NCBI GenBank assembly: GCA_012513575.1
Contig: JAAZBX010000015.1
Coordinates: 1 to 36,960, forward strand
Length of the DNA stretch: 36,960 nt
DNA from: Candidatus Dojkabacteria bacterium
GTDB taxonomy: Bacteria > Patescibacteriota > Dojkabacteria > SC72
Reading direction: 5' to 3'
Shown piece by piece: positions 9,968 through 21,200 of the stretch. Below the pieces are notes generated by a model, which saw only the letters and a list, made by a program, of their open reading frames with translations, was not told the DNA's origin and searched no databases. How positions within the stretch are numbered: position 1 is the stretch's first letter; every line of letters begins with the position of its first letter. Both the position numbers and the translations under genes were made by a program.

Positions 9968-10966
9968 ATGAAACAACTAATAGAAATAATAATAGTTGCT
10001 TTTTTCATTTTCATGTTAATTAAAGGTTCGGATCTCTTAATGACGTCTGCTGTTGAGATTGCAGAGAAATTTAAGTTAAGTAAAATGGCAATTGCTTCTA
10101 CTTTGGTGGCAATTGGAACAGGGTTGCCTTCAATTGCCGTAAACATGACCTATGTTCTAATGGGGCCAGATTACCATGATGCTATTGTGGGGAGTGCAAT
10201 GGGAACAAATTTTTTAAATATTGGAATCGGGTTAGGAATTCCAGCAATAATTCTACCACTTAAGATTAAATATGAAGTTTTTGAAAAAGAAATTCCTCTC
10301 TTTTTAGCTATTTGTATGTTACTTGGAGTTTTTCTAATTGATGGGAATATTTCAAGATTGGAAGGTATGATCCTCCTGGTTGTTTATGCACTGACACTCT
10401 ACATAATTTATCAGTATTCTCAGAGGGAGAAGCTGTTAAGGATTGACCTAAAAGAAGTTGAGTTAAATACAAGTACGATTTCTAATACCCCAATAAATTA
10501 TGAAAGCAATTTTAAAATTCTCTCAAGGTTACTTCTAGGTTTTTTACTTTTAATCACTTCAGCTGTTGCTGTTGTATATATGACTCCTATTCTCTCAAGA
10601 GATTTCGGCATATCACAGTATTTATTAGGCTCAACAATTGTAGCTATCGGACCATCGATCCCAATGGTTTTTACTTCGATACGATCAGCTACACAGGGGT
10701 ATACAGATATAATTGTTGGGAACGTATTTGGAGGCACAATTGCCAATATTGCCCTAGGGATAGGATTGGTTACTGTCGTTAAACCACTTTCCGTAAGTAA
10801 CGAAGCTATTTCAGATGTATATTTTTTTGCAATAATGGTTGCTGTAATGTTGTTAATTCTTCTTCCTGAGCTTAAACCCTTAGGGAAAAGTAAGATTCTG
10901 AACAGGGTCTCTGGGGTGATTATTGTTATTTTTTATATTGTTTATTTGGTGGAGAAATTCATTTAA
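9968..10966 (+). CDS. CaCA (Na+/Ca2+ exchanger)-family membrane antiporter with atypical alpha repeats
   Basis: 332 aa, two inverted alpha repeats 'STLVAIGTGLPSIAVN...GSAMGTNFLNIG' and 'STIVAIGPSIPMVFTS...GNVFGGTIANIA'. Confidence 0.85.
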   Translation: MKQLIEIIIVAFFIFMLIKGSDLLMTSAVEIAEKFKLSKMAIASTLVAIGTGLPSIAVNMTYVLMGPDYHDAIVGSAMGTNFLNIGIGLGIPAIILPLKIKYEVFEKEIPLFLAICMLLGVFLIDGNISRLEGMILLVVYALTLYIIYQYSQREKLLRIDLKEVELNTSTISNTPINYESNFKILSRLLLGFLLLITSAVAVVYMTPILSRDFGISQYLLGSTIVAIGPSIPMVFTSIRSATQGYTDIIVGNVFGGTIANIALGIGLVTVVKPLSVSNEAISDVYFFAIMVAVMLLILLPELKPLGKSKILNRVSGVIIVIFYIVYLVEKFI

Positions 10967-10983
10967 TTTTCAGTCTGATTCTT

Positions 10984-11247
10984 CTAATTCCTAATATTTC
11001 TTAATTGTTCACTTATTTTCTCGAAAACCATTTTTAATAACTGATTATTTGGATCAATTGGTAAAATACTATCTAAAATAAATTCTAGATCTTCTTCAGA
11101 AACGGATATCGTCTTAATTTCATCAGTATTTTCATTAGCATCCTGTAGCTTAGAATATAGTAAACCCTCTTTAGGAATAGCTGTTACTAACATTTTAAAT
11201 AATTCGTCAAACTCATCTTTCTTTAATTCTAATATCCCCCTGTACAT
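10984..11247 (-). CDS. Hypothetical small acidic helical protein
   Basis: 87-aa ORF filling an intergenic gap with ATG start; no recognised family. Confidence 0.55.
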   Translation of the reverse strand: MYRGILELKKDEFDELFKMLVTAIPKEGLLYSKLQDANENTDEIKTISVSEEDLEFILDSILPIDPNNQLLKMVFEKISEQLRNIRN

Positions 11248-11304
11248 AATTAAATCTTATCATTTTAAAGTAAAAAGAGAAATGAAGGACATTTAAGAAA
11301 GTTA

Positions 11305-12057
11305 TTATTTTCTAAACCTATGCCCAATTTCAATTCTTTTTCTCAAAAAATCTTTTTTATCAAGAAAGCAAATCTCAATTTCTGTACCTTTTCTTAGAAC
11401 TAACTCATTACCATCGTCTAAATCTCCTCCATATATATTTGTAAGAAAAATCTGACTTCCATCACTTCTAATGGAAACCTCCTCAAAAGGAATAATGTCG
11501 TTAATATATCGATTAGTAACAACGCCTGTAATGGAGAGGAAATCGGAATTTAAAGGCAATATTCTACCATTATTGTTGTAATTAAATGCTGTAGAACCAA
11601 TTGGAGTACTTATGCATAAACCTGAACCTTTTAATTTAAAATCTGAGAAATCTCCAGACTTTGTAGAAATTGAAAAGGAATGATAATCCATTATCTTGTT
11701 GCCAAGTATTACATCATTCACAGATTCTCCAATCTTTTTCTCGTTAAGATAGGCAACAATAGCATTTGATTTAAATGTCTCAAATTTGATTTCATCATTG
11801 ATTAATCTGTTTAGAAAACTTTCGTCATCATCTATCTTATTCATAAGGAAGTTGAAAGTTCCCATAGCTTTGCCAATATAAGGAATTTTATGATCTATCG
11901 TCTCTTGAATGGCATGCAACATGGCACCATCTCCTCCTGCCACTAGGTATAATTCAGGGTCTTTTTCATCGAATAATTGGGGGAATTTCTCAACGATTAA
12001 ATTCCTAAATGAATCGACCCTTTTATCATTAATATTTGAGAGAAACTTAATTTTCAT
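11305..12057 (-). CDS. nadK: NAD kinase
   Basis: GGDGAMLHA motif, 'GTFNFLMN', 'GSTAFNYNNNGRIL'; directly abuts the uvrB stop (TAGATG). Confidence 0.88.
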   Translation of the reverse strand: MKIKFLSNINDKRVDSFRNLIVEKFPQLFDEKDPELYLVAGGDGAMLHAIQETIDHKIPYIGKAMGTFNFLMNKIDDDESFLNRLINDEIKFETFKSNAIVAYLNEKKIGESVNDVILGNKIMDYHSFSISTKSGDFSDFKLKGSGLCISTPIGSTAFNYNNNGRILPLNSDFLSITGVVTNRYINDIIPFEEVSIRSDGSQIFLTNIYGGDLDDGNELVLRKGTEIEICFLDKKDFLRKRIEIGHRFRK

Positions 12058-14028
12058 CTAATTAATACTCATTTTAATTTCTTTTATTTGATCTCTAATT
12101 GCAGCTGCTTTCTCAAAATCAAGTTTATCTGCAAGAATAAGCATCTCTTTTTGCAAATCTTTTATTAATAATTTTTTCTGTTTAATATCCATCTTCTCAA
12201 TATCCATTTCGATATCTTCTTGATCTTTTTCTGTCTCTACTAATTTCCCCCTTATCTCCTTGCTAACGCTTCGTGGTGTTATGTTGAATTTTAAGTTGTA
12301 TTCCTCTTGGTAACTTCTTCTTCTCTTAGTCTCTTCAAGCGCAAATTTCATACTTTCAGTTATTACGTCAGCATACATAATTACGCGCCCTTCTACATGT
12401 CTTGCAGCTCTTCCGATGGTTTGAATTAAGCTTGTTCTGGATCTGAGGAAACCTTCTTTGTCTGCATCAAGGATAATGACTAAAGACACTTCGGGTAAAT
12501 CAATTCCTTCTCTAAGAAGATTAATACCAACAACAACATCATACTCTCCTAGTCTCAAATCTCTTAAAATATCAACCCTTTCGATTGTATCAATATCTGA
12601 ATGAAGGTACTGAACCTTGATATCAATATCCTTGAGGTAATCAGTTAAATCTTCTGCAAATCTTTTTGTTAATGTTGTGATAAGTACTCTTTGTCCTTTT
12701 TGAATGTTGTTTCTTACTTCGTTAATTACATCATCAATTTGGTTTTTTGTTGGCCTAACTTCAACAGATGGATCCAAAAGTCCAGTGGGTCGAGTTAATA
12801 GCTCTGTAATGCAGTTATTACTATCCTCTATCTCCCAATTTGAGGGTGTGGCAGAAATGTAGAGAGTATCTCCTTGCTTCTTTCTAAATTCTTCAAAATT
12901 AAGAGGTCTATTATCTCGTGCAGTTGGAAGTCTAAAACCGTATTCAATCAAATTATCCTTTCTGACCTTATCTCCATTGTACATTCCTCCAATTTGAGGA
13001 ATAGTAATATGTGATTCATCGATAAAAAGTAAATAGTCAGATGGAAAGTAGTCCATTAATGTATATGGAGGTTGACCGGGTTTTCTTCCATCAAAATAAA
13101 TACTGTAATTTTCCATACTCTTGCAGTAACCAACTTCAGTAAGCATTTCTAAATCATAATAGGTTTTCTGTTCAAGCCTTCTAGCTTCAAGCTCCTTCCC
13201 AATATTTTTTAGAAATGAAACACGTGTCTCTAAATCCTCTTTAATATTTTTTACGGCATTCAAAATTGTTTCTTTTGAATATACCAATGAGGTAGCTGGA
13301 TATATTAAAATCTCATTGAGACCCTTAATTTTTCTTTTTGAGATAGGCTCAACCAAACTAATTCCCTCAACTATATTACCAAAAAGTTCAATTCTAATTG
13401 AGGATTCTTCGTAAGGAGGGTAAATTTCAATAATATCACCGTTAATTCTGAATACACCGTTTGTAAAATCAAAAGAATCTCTCTCGTATCTCATACTAAT
13501 TAATTCCAATGAAATATCAGAAAGATTGATTTTTTGACCTAAATAAAAGGAAATAGCTTTGTTTTCATAGTTTTCAGGTTGTCCAATATTGTAAATACAA
13601 GATACAGACGCAACTACAATGGTATCCCTTCTTGTTAAAGCAGAATTCATTGCCCCAAACCTTAAATTCTCAATCTCTTTGTTTACTTCTGACTCCTTTT
13701 CAATATATAAATCTCTTGCTGGGATATACGCTTCGGGTTGGTAGTAATCATAGTAAGATACAAAGTATTTAACGGAATTTTCAGGAAAAAACTCTTTAAA
13801 TTCTTCATACAATTGAGCTGCTAAAGTTTTGTTGTGGGAAATAATTAATGAAGGGCGGTTTAATCTTTCTATGAGATTTGCCATGACAAAAGTTTTTCCA
13901 GATCCAGTTACTCCAAGGAGTGTTTGTTTTTGATTGGAAGACATTTTATTAATAATATTTTTCACTGCTTCTTCCTGATCTGGAGAATTCTTGTATTTTG
14001 AAACTAACTTAAAATAGTCCATCCCCAT
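12058..14028 (-). CDS. uvrB: Excinuclease ABC subunit B
   Basis: 656 aa; LLGVTGSGKTFVMAN, YYDYYQPEAYIP, DESHITIPQ, LREGIDLPEVSLV, QTIGRAARH, C-terminal UVR motif. Confidence 0.98.
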   Translation of the reverse strand: MGMDYFKLVSKYKNSPDQEEAVKNIINKMSSNQKQTLLGVTGSGKTFVMANLIERLNRPSLIISHNKTLAAQLYEEFKEFFPENSVKYFVSYYDYYQPEAYIPARDLYIEKESEVNKEIENLRFGAMNSALTRRDTIVVASVSCIYNIGQPENYENKAISFYLGQKINLSDISLELISMRYERDSFDFTNGVFRINGDIIEIYPPYEESSIRIELFGNIVEGISLVEPISKRKIKGLNEILIYPATSLVYSKETILNAVKNIKEDLETRVSFLKNIGKELEARRLEQKTYYDLEMLTEVGYCKSMENYSIYFDGRKPGQPPYTLMDYFPSDYLLFIDESHITIPQIGGMYNGDKVRKDNLIEYGFRLPTARDNRPLNFEEFRKKQGDTLYISATPSNWEIEDSNNCITELLTRPTGLLDPSVEVRPTKNQIDDVINEVRNNIQKGQRVLITTLTKRFAEDLTDYLKDIDIKVQYLHSDIDTIERVDILRDLRLGEYDVVVGINLLREGIDLPEVSLVIILDADKEGFLRSRTSLIQTIGRAARHVEGRVIMYADVITESMKFALEETKRRRSYQEEYNLKFNITPRSVSKEIRGKLVETEKDQEDIEMDIEKMDIKQKKLLIKDLQKEMLILADKLDFEKAAAIRDQIKEIKMSIN

Positions 14029-14064
14029 ATTCTAGCAGATATGATAATGTGTTAGAATGTCCTA

Positions 14065-15909
14065 ATGAATAGAGTTAAACTTAACAGATTATCAGAAGAG
14101 GTAGTTCGCCAAATAGCTGCAGGTGAAGTTGTAGAGAGACCTGCATCAGTGGTTAAGGAGTTAATAGATAATTCAATTGATGCTAAAGCTTCCAAAATTT
14201 CATTAAAAATTGATAATGGAGGAATAGATATGATTGAAGTTTCTGACAATGGTATTGGAATACCAAAAGAGAATTTCAAGGGCATTTTTGAGGCTCATAC
14301 GACCTCAAAATTACAAAGCATTGAGGATTTGAATAACCTTTTAAGTATGGGATTCCGAGGGGAAGCTCTTTCAACCATTTCGTCCATTTCTAAGGTATCA
14401 GCAGAATCAAGATATGAAGATGATGAAATTGGGAGTAAAATATTTTTTGATGAAGAGGGGAAAATTCAAATAGCTGCATTTCCAAAAGAAGAGGGTACTT
14501 CAATTAGAATTAAAGATATTTTTTTTAATGTCCCAGCAAGGAGAAAGTATCTTAAGACACCTAATACTGAATACAGAAAAATATTTGAACTTCTCACGAG
14601 ATATTTCTTGATTTATCCAAACATATCTTTTGAAGTCATTAAAGATGGGAAAAGAATTGCTTCCCTTCCAAGCCTAACAAACACAAAAGCAGGAGAAATT
14701 GTTGATGAGAGGCTAAATAAGGTTTTGGGAGGAGATATTAAAGATTCTATGCTTGAAATCAAATATGAAGGAAATGGACTTTCAATCTCTGGCTATATTT
14801 CTCATCCTAACAAGCATTCGAAGGCAACAAAAAATCAATATATTTTTGTAAATAACAGGGGAATTACTGACAGGGGAATTACAAGAGCCGTTATGGAGGG
14901 ATTTTCACGATATATCCCATTTAATCAGAAAATTGATTTTATCTTAAATCTCATAATTAATCCTGACCTAGTCGATGTAAATGTTCATCCAAGAAAAGAG
15001 GAAGTTAGATTCGAGAATCCATATCGGGTCTACTCTGCAATCGAAGAAGCAGTAAAGCATTCACTTGAAAAAAATTTGTCATATAGGAATACTGATTTCC
15101 ATAATGCTAACCAAAATAGTCAAATCGATTTCGTATCAGCACGAGAAAGATATAATCAAGGGAATCCCTCTGGTGGTAAAATATCTTCCGAAGATAGTGA
15201 TTACAAAATTAGAAACAATTATGTTTCAAACAAAGCATCGGCAGTAAGAGACAGTATAGTATTTTCTAAAGAGTTGTTTTCAGAGCTACCATCTGTAGAA
15301 GATTTTAAACAAAAAGAATTTACTTCGACAAGAGAATTTCGAAATATTTTTCAGGTCTTCAATAAATATATAGTGATTGAATATCAAGATCCTATCTTAT
15401 GGATTGTAGATCAACATGCAGCGGCTGAGAGAATAAACTTTGAAAAGCTTAAATTTAGAGAATTAAATAGTAAAAACATTCAAAAATTACTTATCCCAGA
15501 AACAGTCAATTTCTCTCCTGCTCAAACGCTTCTTCTAAAAGAGAATAAAGATTTTTTTAAGGAACTCGGCTTTAGTTATAACATTGAAAAAGATGGAATT
15601 ATACTTGAGTCGATTCCAACTGAATATTCTGTAGCTAATTTCAGAGATATCTTTATGGAGATTTTTGAACTTGAAGAGGATATTAATAACCTGAAAAAGA
15701 ACTTTGAGAAAAAGAAAGATGATATATTAGCAACAATATCTTGTCATGGAAGTGTAAGGTCTGGCCAGAAACTTCATCAGGAGGAAATGATTGAAATAAT
15801 AAATGAATTAAAACAATGTAAAAACCCATATAGTTGTCCTCACGGAAGACCAATTGTATGGGAGCTTAAATTATCTGAGATTGATTCTCATTTCGAAAGG
15901 ACATATTGA
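14065..15909 (+). CDS. mutL: DNA mismatch repair protein MutL with endonuclease motif
   Basis: GHKL N-terminus (IAAGEVVERPASVVKELIDNSIDA, GFRGEAL) and C-terminal DQHAAAERINFE matching DQHA(X)2E(X)4E, plus SCHGSVRSGQ and CPHGRP. Confidence 0.97.
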   Translation: MNRVKLNRLSEEVVRQIAAGEVVERPASVVKELIDNSIDAKASKISLKIDNGGIDMIEVSDNGIGIPKENFKGIFEAHTTSKLQSIEDLNNLLSMGFRGEALSTISSISKVSAESRYEDDEIGSKIFFDEEGKIQIAAFPKEEGTSIRIKDIFFNVPARRKYLKTPNTEYRKIFELLTRYFLIYPNISFEVIKDGKRIASLPSLTNTKAGEIVDERLNKVLGGDIKDSMLEIKYEGNGLSISGYISHPNKHSKATKNQYIFVNNRGITDRGITRAVMEGFSRYIPFNQKIDFILNLIINPDLVDVNVHPRKEEVRFENPYRVYSAIEEAVKHSLEKNLSYRNTDFHNANQNSQIDFVSARERYNQGNPSGGKISSEDSDYKIRNNYVSNKASAVRDSIVFSKELFSELPSVEDFKQKEFTSTREFRNIFQVFNKYIVIEYQDPILWIVDQHAAAERINFEKLKFRELNSKNIQKLLIPETVNFSPAQTLLLKENKDFFKELGFSYNIEKDGIILESIPTEYSVANFRDIFMEIFELEEDINNLKKNFEKKKDDILATISCHGSVRSGQKLHQEEMIEIINELKQCKNPYSCPHGRPIVWELKLSEIDSHFERTY

Positions 15910-17162
15910 TGAGTATTTTTATTGGTTCATTACCTAATAATAATGAAGATGATAGACTCCTTGCAAAAGAAATTGTTAAGGATGAGAACTTCTCAAAAGG
16001 TAGTTTGAAAAAATTAGGTAGCTATTTTCAGAATGAGTATTCTAGGCATGAGATTTTTCTTTTTAATAAAGGTAGAGAAGGACTATTTACTATCTTAAAA
16101 TCGATTAATATTGAAAGTGGTGATGAGGTTATAGTACAACCATTTACCTGTATCGCTGTAGTTGCCCCAATTCTTTGGGTGAAGGCAAAGCCTGTATATG
16201 TAGATATAGAATTAGGAACCTTCAACATAGATTTGGAGAAATTAAAGGAATCTATTACTGACAGTACAAGGGCTATTATTTTACAGCACACTTTTGGAAA
16301 TCTTGTAGATGTCTCAAAAGCAAGAGAAATTGTTAAAGAAATTAATAGCAAAAGGAATAAAGATAGGAAGATTGTAATAATTGAAGACTGTGCTCATTTT
16401 TACACGACCCAATTTAAAGTTGGTCAGTATTCTGATTTTCTTCTTTTTAGTTTCGCTCAGGACAAAGCTTTAAGCTGTACACAAGGAGCAATGATTGCAA
16501 TTCCTAAAAATTCAATATATCTATCAAAATTTAAAACTCTATATAAGGAAGTAAGGGAATTATCAATCACAGAAGCGAAATACAACGCTCGATATATTCT
16601 TCTCTGGTCACTCATTAAAAAATATTATTACTCAATAAATATTCCCTTTTTGCACTTCAGCTTAGGGAAACTTTTACTAATGATTTTTAGAATTTCAAAC
16701 TTGATAAAAAAACAAGCATCCTTAATTTCTCTTCATCCCGAAGATGCATTCAAAATGTCTGATATTCAGGCCACTCTCCTTCTTGCTCAAATTGATAGAA
16801 TTGAATCTCTAAACGAACACAGAGAGCATATTACAGAGCTGTACTTACAAGGGTTAAAAGAGGAATTCCGTTTTCAAACAAACAATCATTCGCTATTAAG
16901 ATACCCTTTATTAATTGGGAATAAAGATCAAATTAAGAAAGAGCTTAAAAAGGAAAAGATAATAATTGGAAGCTGGTACACAACCCCTGTTTTCCCACTC
17001 TTGGAAAGTCAGCTTCAATTAGCTGGATATGTAAAAGGTTCATGTCCTATTGCTGAACATTGTTGCGAAAATATTATTAATTTACCAACAAATATTGAAG
17101 TTACAGATGAAATGGCCCGTAAAATTATATGGATTATTAACTCCAAAGCTATTAAAATATAA
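15909..17162 (+). CDS. DegT/DnrJ/EryC1/StrS-family PLP-dependent aminotransferase
   Basis: 418-aa ORF; EDCAHF and putative PLP Lys in FSFAQDKALSCTQGAMI. ATG at 15909 overlaps the mutL TGA. Confidence 0.82.
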   Translation: MSIFIGSLPNNNEDDRLLAKEIVKDENFSKGSLKKLGSYFQNEYSRHEIFLFNKGREGLFTILKSINIESGDEVIVQPFTCIAVVAPILWVKAKPVYVDIELGTFNIDLEKLKESITDSTRAIILQHTFGNLVDVSKAREIVKEINSKRNKDRKIVIIEDCAHFYTTQFKVGQYSDFLLFSFAQDKALSCTQGAMIAIPKNSIYLSKFKTLYKEVRELSITEAKYNARYILLWSLIKKYYYSINIPFLHFSLGKLLLMIFRISNLIKKQASLISLHPEDAFKMSDIQATLLLAQIDRIESLNEHREHITELYLQGLKEEFRFQTNNHSLLRYPLLIGNKDQIKKELKKEKIIIGSWYTTPVFPLLESQLQLAGYVKGSCPIAEHCCENIINLPTNIEVTDEMARKIIWIINSKAIKI

Positions 17163-17178
17163 ACTTATATAAACAAAT

Positions 17179-18237
17179 ATGGAATTAGAATTTAAAGAAA
17201 TAGAAGACAATCAAGTTTGGGATAACTATGTTTTTCAAATGCCTGAATATTCCTTTTTAAATAGTAGTGCAAGATATGAATATAATAAAAAGATTGGTAT
17301 AGAGACATTTAGATATGCAATATTTAATGGAGATATATTTAGAGGAGTTCTTACAGGAAATATTGGGTCATCAAAACTTTTTGGAAGATTTCTTGAATTT
17401 AAACATTCCCCACTTTTGATTGGGTTTGAGGAAGAAGAATGGAAACAGGTAATTAAGTTTGCGATGCAATATACTATTGATAGAAAATGTTTTATGTTTA
17501 GATTCTCTCCTTTGGTTGTAGAAGATCCTAGGATTGAGGAAATATATAAAAAATATCATTTTATTAAAGCACCTATTCACAATGTTGACGCTCTTATCTC
17601 CCAGCAGATAGATTTAACAAAAAATATTGAGGATCTAAAAAAAGATATGAGTAAAACGAGGAGAAATCTTCTCAACAGATTGTTAGAGAATAATGATGTT
17701 TCAGTAAAAATTCATAAAGACAAGAGTGCTTTTGTCCCTTTTGAGAAATTTCATGATGAAACGGTTAATTTTAAGGGTTATGTAGATAAACCTACAAAAC
17801 TACTCATGCAGGAGCTAGAAATACAGCAAGAGAAAAATATGTGCTATATGGTTACAGCCTATTATAAAGGGGAGCCTTTCTCTATTTGGCAAAATACTGT
17901 TTACGGAGAGAATATGCATCTATATCAAGCAGGAGCTTCAACTGATTTTAGGTTAAAGAATCTTATTGTTACTACTTTGCTTTATTGGAAAAGCTTAGAA
18001 TTAGGTCAGAGTCTTGGATTAAAGAAATACGATTTGTTTGGTGGGGTAGTTCCTGATATGTACGAGAACAAGAGACATCCCTGGAGAGGTGTAAGTGAGT
18101 TTAAGAGAAGTTTAGGCGGTAGAAAGGTCACATATATGCACAGTAGAGATTACCCTATTAACAAAGTAAAATATTTCGCTTATTACATATATTCTACACT
18201 TAGAACTCGTCTCAAAGGACATACCACAAATTGGTAA
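17179..18237 (+). CDS. FemAB/FemX-family (GNAT fold) aminoacyltransferase-like protein
   Basis: 352 aa; 'MSKTRRNLLNRLLENNDVSVKIHKD', 'KGEPFSIWQNTVYGENMHLYQAGAS', 'YDLFGGVVPDM...WRGVSEFKRSLGG' typical of FemAB. Confidence 0.82.
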   Translation: MELEFKEIEDNQVWDNYVFQMPEYSFLNSSARYEYNKKIGIETFRYAIFNGDIFRGVLTGNIGSSKLFGRFLEFKHSPLLIGFEEEEWKQVIKFAMQYTIDRKCFMFRFSPLVVEDPRIEEIYKKYHFIKAPIHNVDALISQQIDLTKNIEDLKKDMSKTRRNLLNRLLENNDVSVKIHKDKSAFVPFEKFHDETVNFKGYVDKPTKLLMQELEIQQEKNMCYMVTAYYKGEPFSIWQNTVYGENMHLYQAGASTDFRLKNLIVTTLLYWKSLELGQSLGLKKYDLFGGVVPDMYENKRHPWRGVSEFKRSLGGRKVTYMHSRDYPINKVKYFAYYIYSTLRTRLKGHTTNW

Positions 18238-18238
18238 T

Positions 18239-21200
18239 TTACTTCAATTGAGTACGTTTGATTGAAATAATTTTTTCAATATCTAATGTGGGCCTTGATT
18301 TCTGTCCATCAATACTTGTAACGTCTCCCTCGTTTATGAAAGGCCCTCTATATATTAACTTTGCAGGTGGCATAGGTGTTAAGCGCATAATAGGTTGTAC
18401 CCTTAAGGATACTGTGTCTCCAATTCTAACTTTATCAAAAGAAATTAATTTCTTAAATAATCTCATTACTCTTCTATTTCCTCTTCTATCTTCAACAGTG
18501 ATAGTTTGGTAAGACTCTCCATCAACTTTTTTGCCTCTTGATTTTCCAACGACCTTAAGTTCTTCAAACTCTAAGAGAAGTTTTGGAAAATCTGTACCAT
18601 ATGGATTAGTTTGTTGAGAGATGTGGGTGGAAATAATGTCAGCTACTGCAAACGGATTTAGATAATTGAAGGATTTGATAAGTTCAGGAGAAGATTTTTT
18701 TAATTCATTTTTTAACTCTTTTATTGTAGTTTCAATTTTTACAACCCCTGCATCAGGGTTAATTGGTTTATACTTCTCAAATAATGGGTCCAAAACATTA
18801 TGTAATTGTTCAATACCACCCTGAACTTGCCAAGTTCCCCCCGAGGCTAGTGGATGACCACCATGTGCAATTATTTTTATTCCAGGTTGAGGATTCTTTT
18901 CTAAGTACAATTGAATCATGTCTGTAGATACATTCCCTCTAGCAGGAAGCCTAAATGATACACTGTAAGTCTTTGAGTCATTCTCCTTACTCTCTCCCTC
19001 TGCAACTATAACCATTGTAGGCTTCTCATATCTTTCCGATATATTTCCAGCAATTAGTCCCCTTTGTCCCTGTAGTGCATCAATATACTCTAGACCTTTT
19101 TGCTCTATGATTATTAAAGGCCTTTCTCTTTCATCTTCGTGTGTATCTAGGTATTTATAGTGTTCTGCAAGAAGTTCCTCTCTTCTTTGTATAGCCTTGT
19201 CTTGCGCATAAGGAAGAGTGTGGCGGTGTCTTCTAATTTTGTTTGTCTCAGATTTTTTAATAAATACATCACTAATTTCGGGTAATACGCTGTCAGCTCT
19301 TAGAGCTTCTTCTGGTTTTGCTCTTCTGTAGATAGCGTTAGTTGAAGCCGCCATAATATGAGAAAAGAATCTAGAATTATAATAGTTTACGGCTGTGAAA
19401 TTTGTTTCTCGAAGTGCAATTCGGATGAACCTTAGACTTTCAGGTAATATCCTTTTAAATTGTCTCTCTCTCCATGTATTTGAAGGCTCTTTTTGGTATT
19501 GTTTTGATAGATCTGTGAGTTCCCTCATGGCGTCCTTTACAATATATCTATTTTCCATACCAATCCCAATTCCAATGGAACCACCATCACCTATTGTTGC
19601 TGTAGCCTCCAAAAGTTTTAATTGCTGAAGTCCGAATGGTCCATGTTTCAAGTACGATTTTAGAGCAAAGCTTTCATTTACAGTTAATTCTTTGCTGTCT
19701 TCCATTGATGAATAGCATAAATTCCAAATTTCGTTCCCAAGTTTTCTTGCTTTCTCTCTTCTTTTCTTGTTGTATTTTTTTGAATTTGGAATAAGCCTGT
19801 CATCTTCAAACAAAGGGGGTTGAAATGCTCCTTGGTTTATACTTGAAGGAGTAGAGAGATGAGCTTCTATAATATTAAAAAGTTCTTTTTTTACATCTCT
19901 AACATGTTTACCAAGTGTAATCCAAGAGTGAATCGCATCAGAGAGAGGTGTTTCTCCTTTATTTGCAATTCTCGAAGAAACCAAATCCTCGTCAATATAT
20001 TCAGCCAATTTGATAATTTTTTCTCTTGCCCATATCTCTTTTGATTTGGTGTCCATCTCAAAAAAAGATTTTGGCATATTTCCACTTTGTTCCAAAACAA
20101 ATCTTTGTTCCTCTAAACTTAATGAATCAAAATCCTTGTCAAGGTATTTTTTTAGCAATTTCTCTCGTTTTTCTTTTGATTGGAGAAGATACTCCTTGCT
20201 TCTGGCTTTAACTATTGGTTCATCACTAAAAAGGTTCATCACCCTTCTAATTACCTTTCCTGTGGTTACAGTACCTACTAAGTCTGATTCAGGGTAGCAT
20301 CTATATTTTCTTTGAGTCCTATCAATTTTTTCGTGATCCACAACACCGTTTTCATCAGGTGTTAAGGCTTCCTGCATCTCGTTGATAAAGTCAATTTCTT
20401 TCCACCATTTCATTACCCATTGTGGATTTACCATTATATCTTGAGAATGTTCAAGAAAATATTCAATCGATTTAATTGAAGGTGTGTGATGGTCACAAAC
20501 GATTAACCTTACATCATTTTTAAAACCATTTACAAACATCCTTAGTGGTTCGTAGGAGCCTAATGTAGATGTACTTTCGATATTGTTAACAGGATTTACA
20601 AATGTGAATTTTCTAGAAAATAAGCCTTCCTTATTGAAAGTATCCCAAGGATTATTTGTAATAAAAAGTTGTAATCTCCTTTTAATCGATTTTTTTTGTT
20701 CTTCGGGAAATTTTGCAAACCCATTTATTCTTTCAATATTATCTAAGAAATATTGAAGATCCGAAATCTTGTTTGTACCAGAATGGAATGTTTGAAAAGC
20801 TTTGCAATCTTCATCGCTTGAACCTGTATCACAAATTATTATTAATTTATTACCTGCAACACCAAGATTAATTAAATCCGTTAACTGTACAGAATGGCCT
20901 TCAATTCTAGTATTAAATTTTTGGTCAACTTTCGGGACACCTATTTTTTCTAGAGCCCACCTCATGTTGTTAGTAGCATTAAATCCATCTTGGTCACAAT
21001 CTGCGATAGTGGCGATTTTTTCACCCTTAATAATTGCACCATAAATTATTTCAGCGGCTTCTTCTACATTTTGAAGTGCACTCGGAGGTTGAAGATTCTT
21101 TTCAGTTGGAAACATTAACTCATTAAAATGCTCTTTTGACGAGATACCTAGGGATTCATAATATTTGGAGAGAATTAAATTTGCAGAATATCCTTCAATT

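Noticed and set aside
9919-10146. 75-aa minus-strand ORF ending in AGHGFEP
   Set aside because: Antisense to tRNA-Gln and to the start of the CaCA exchanger; spurious.
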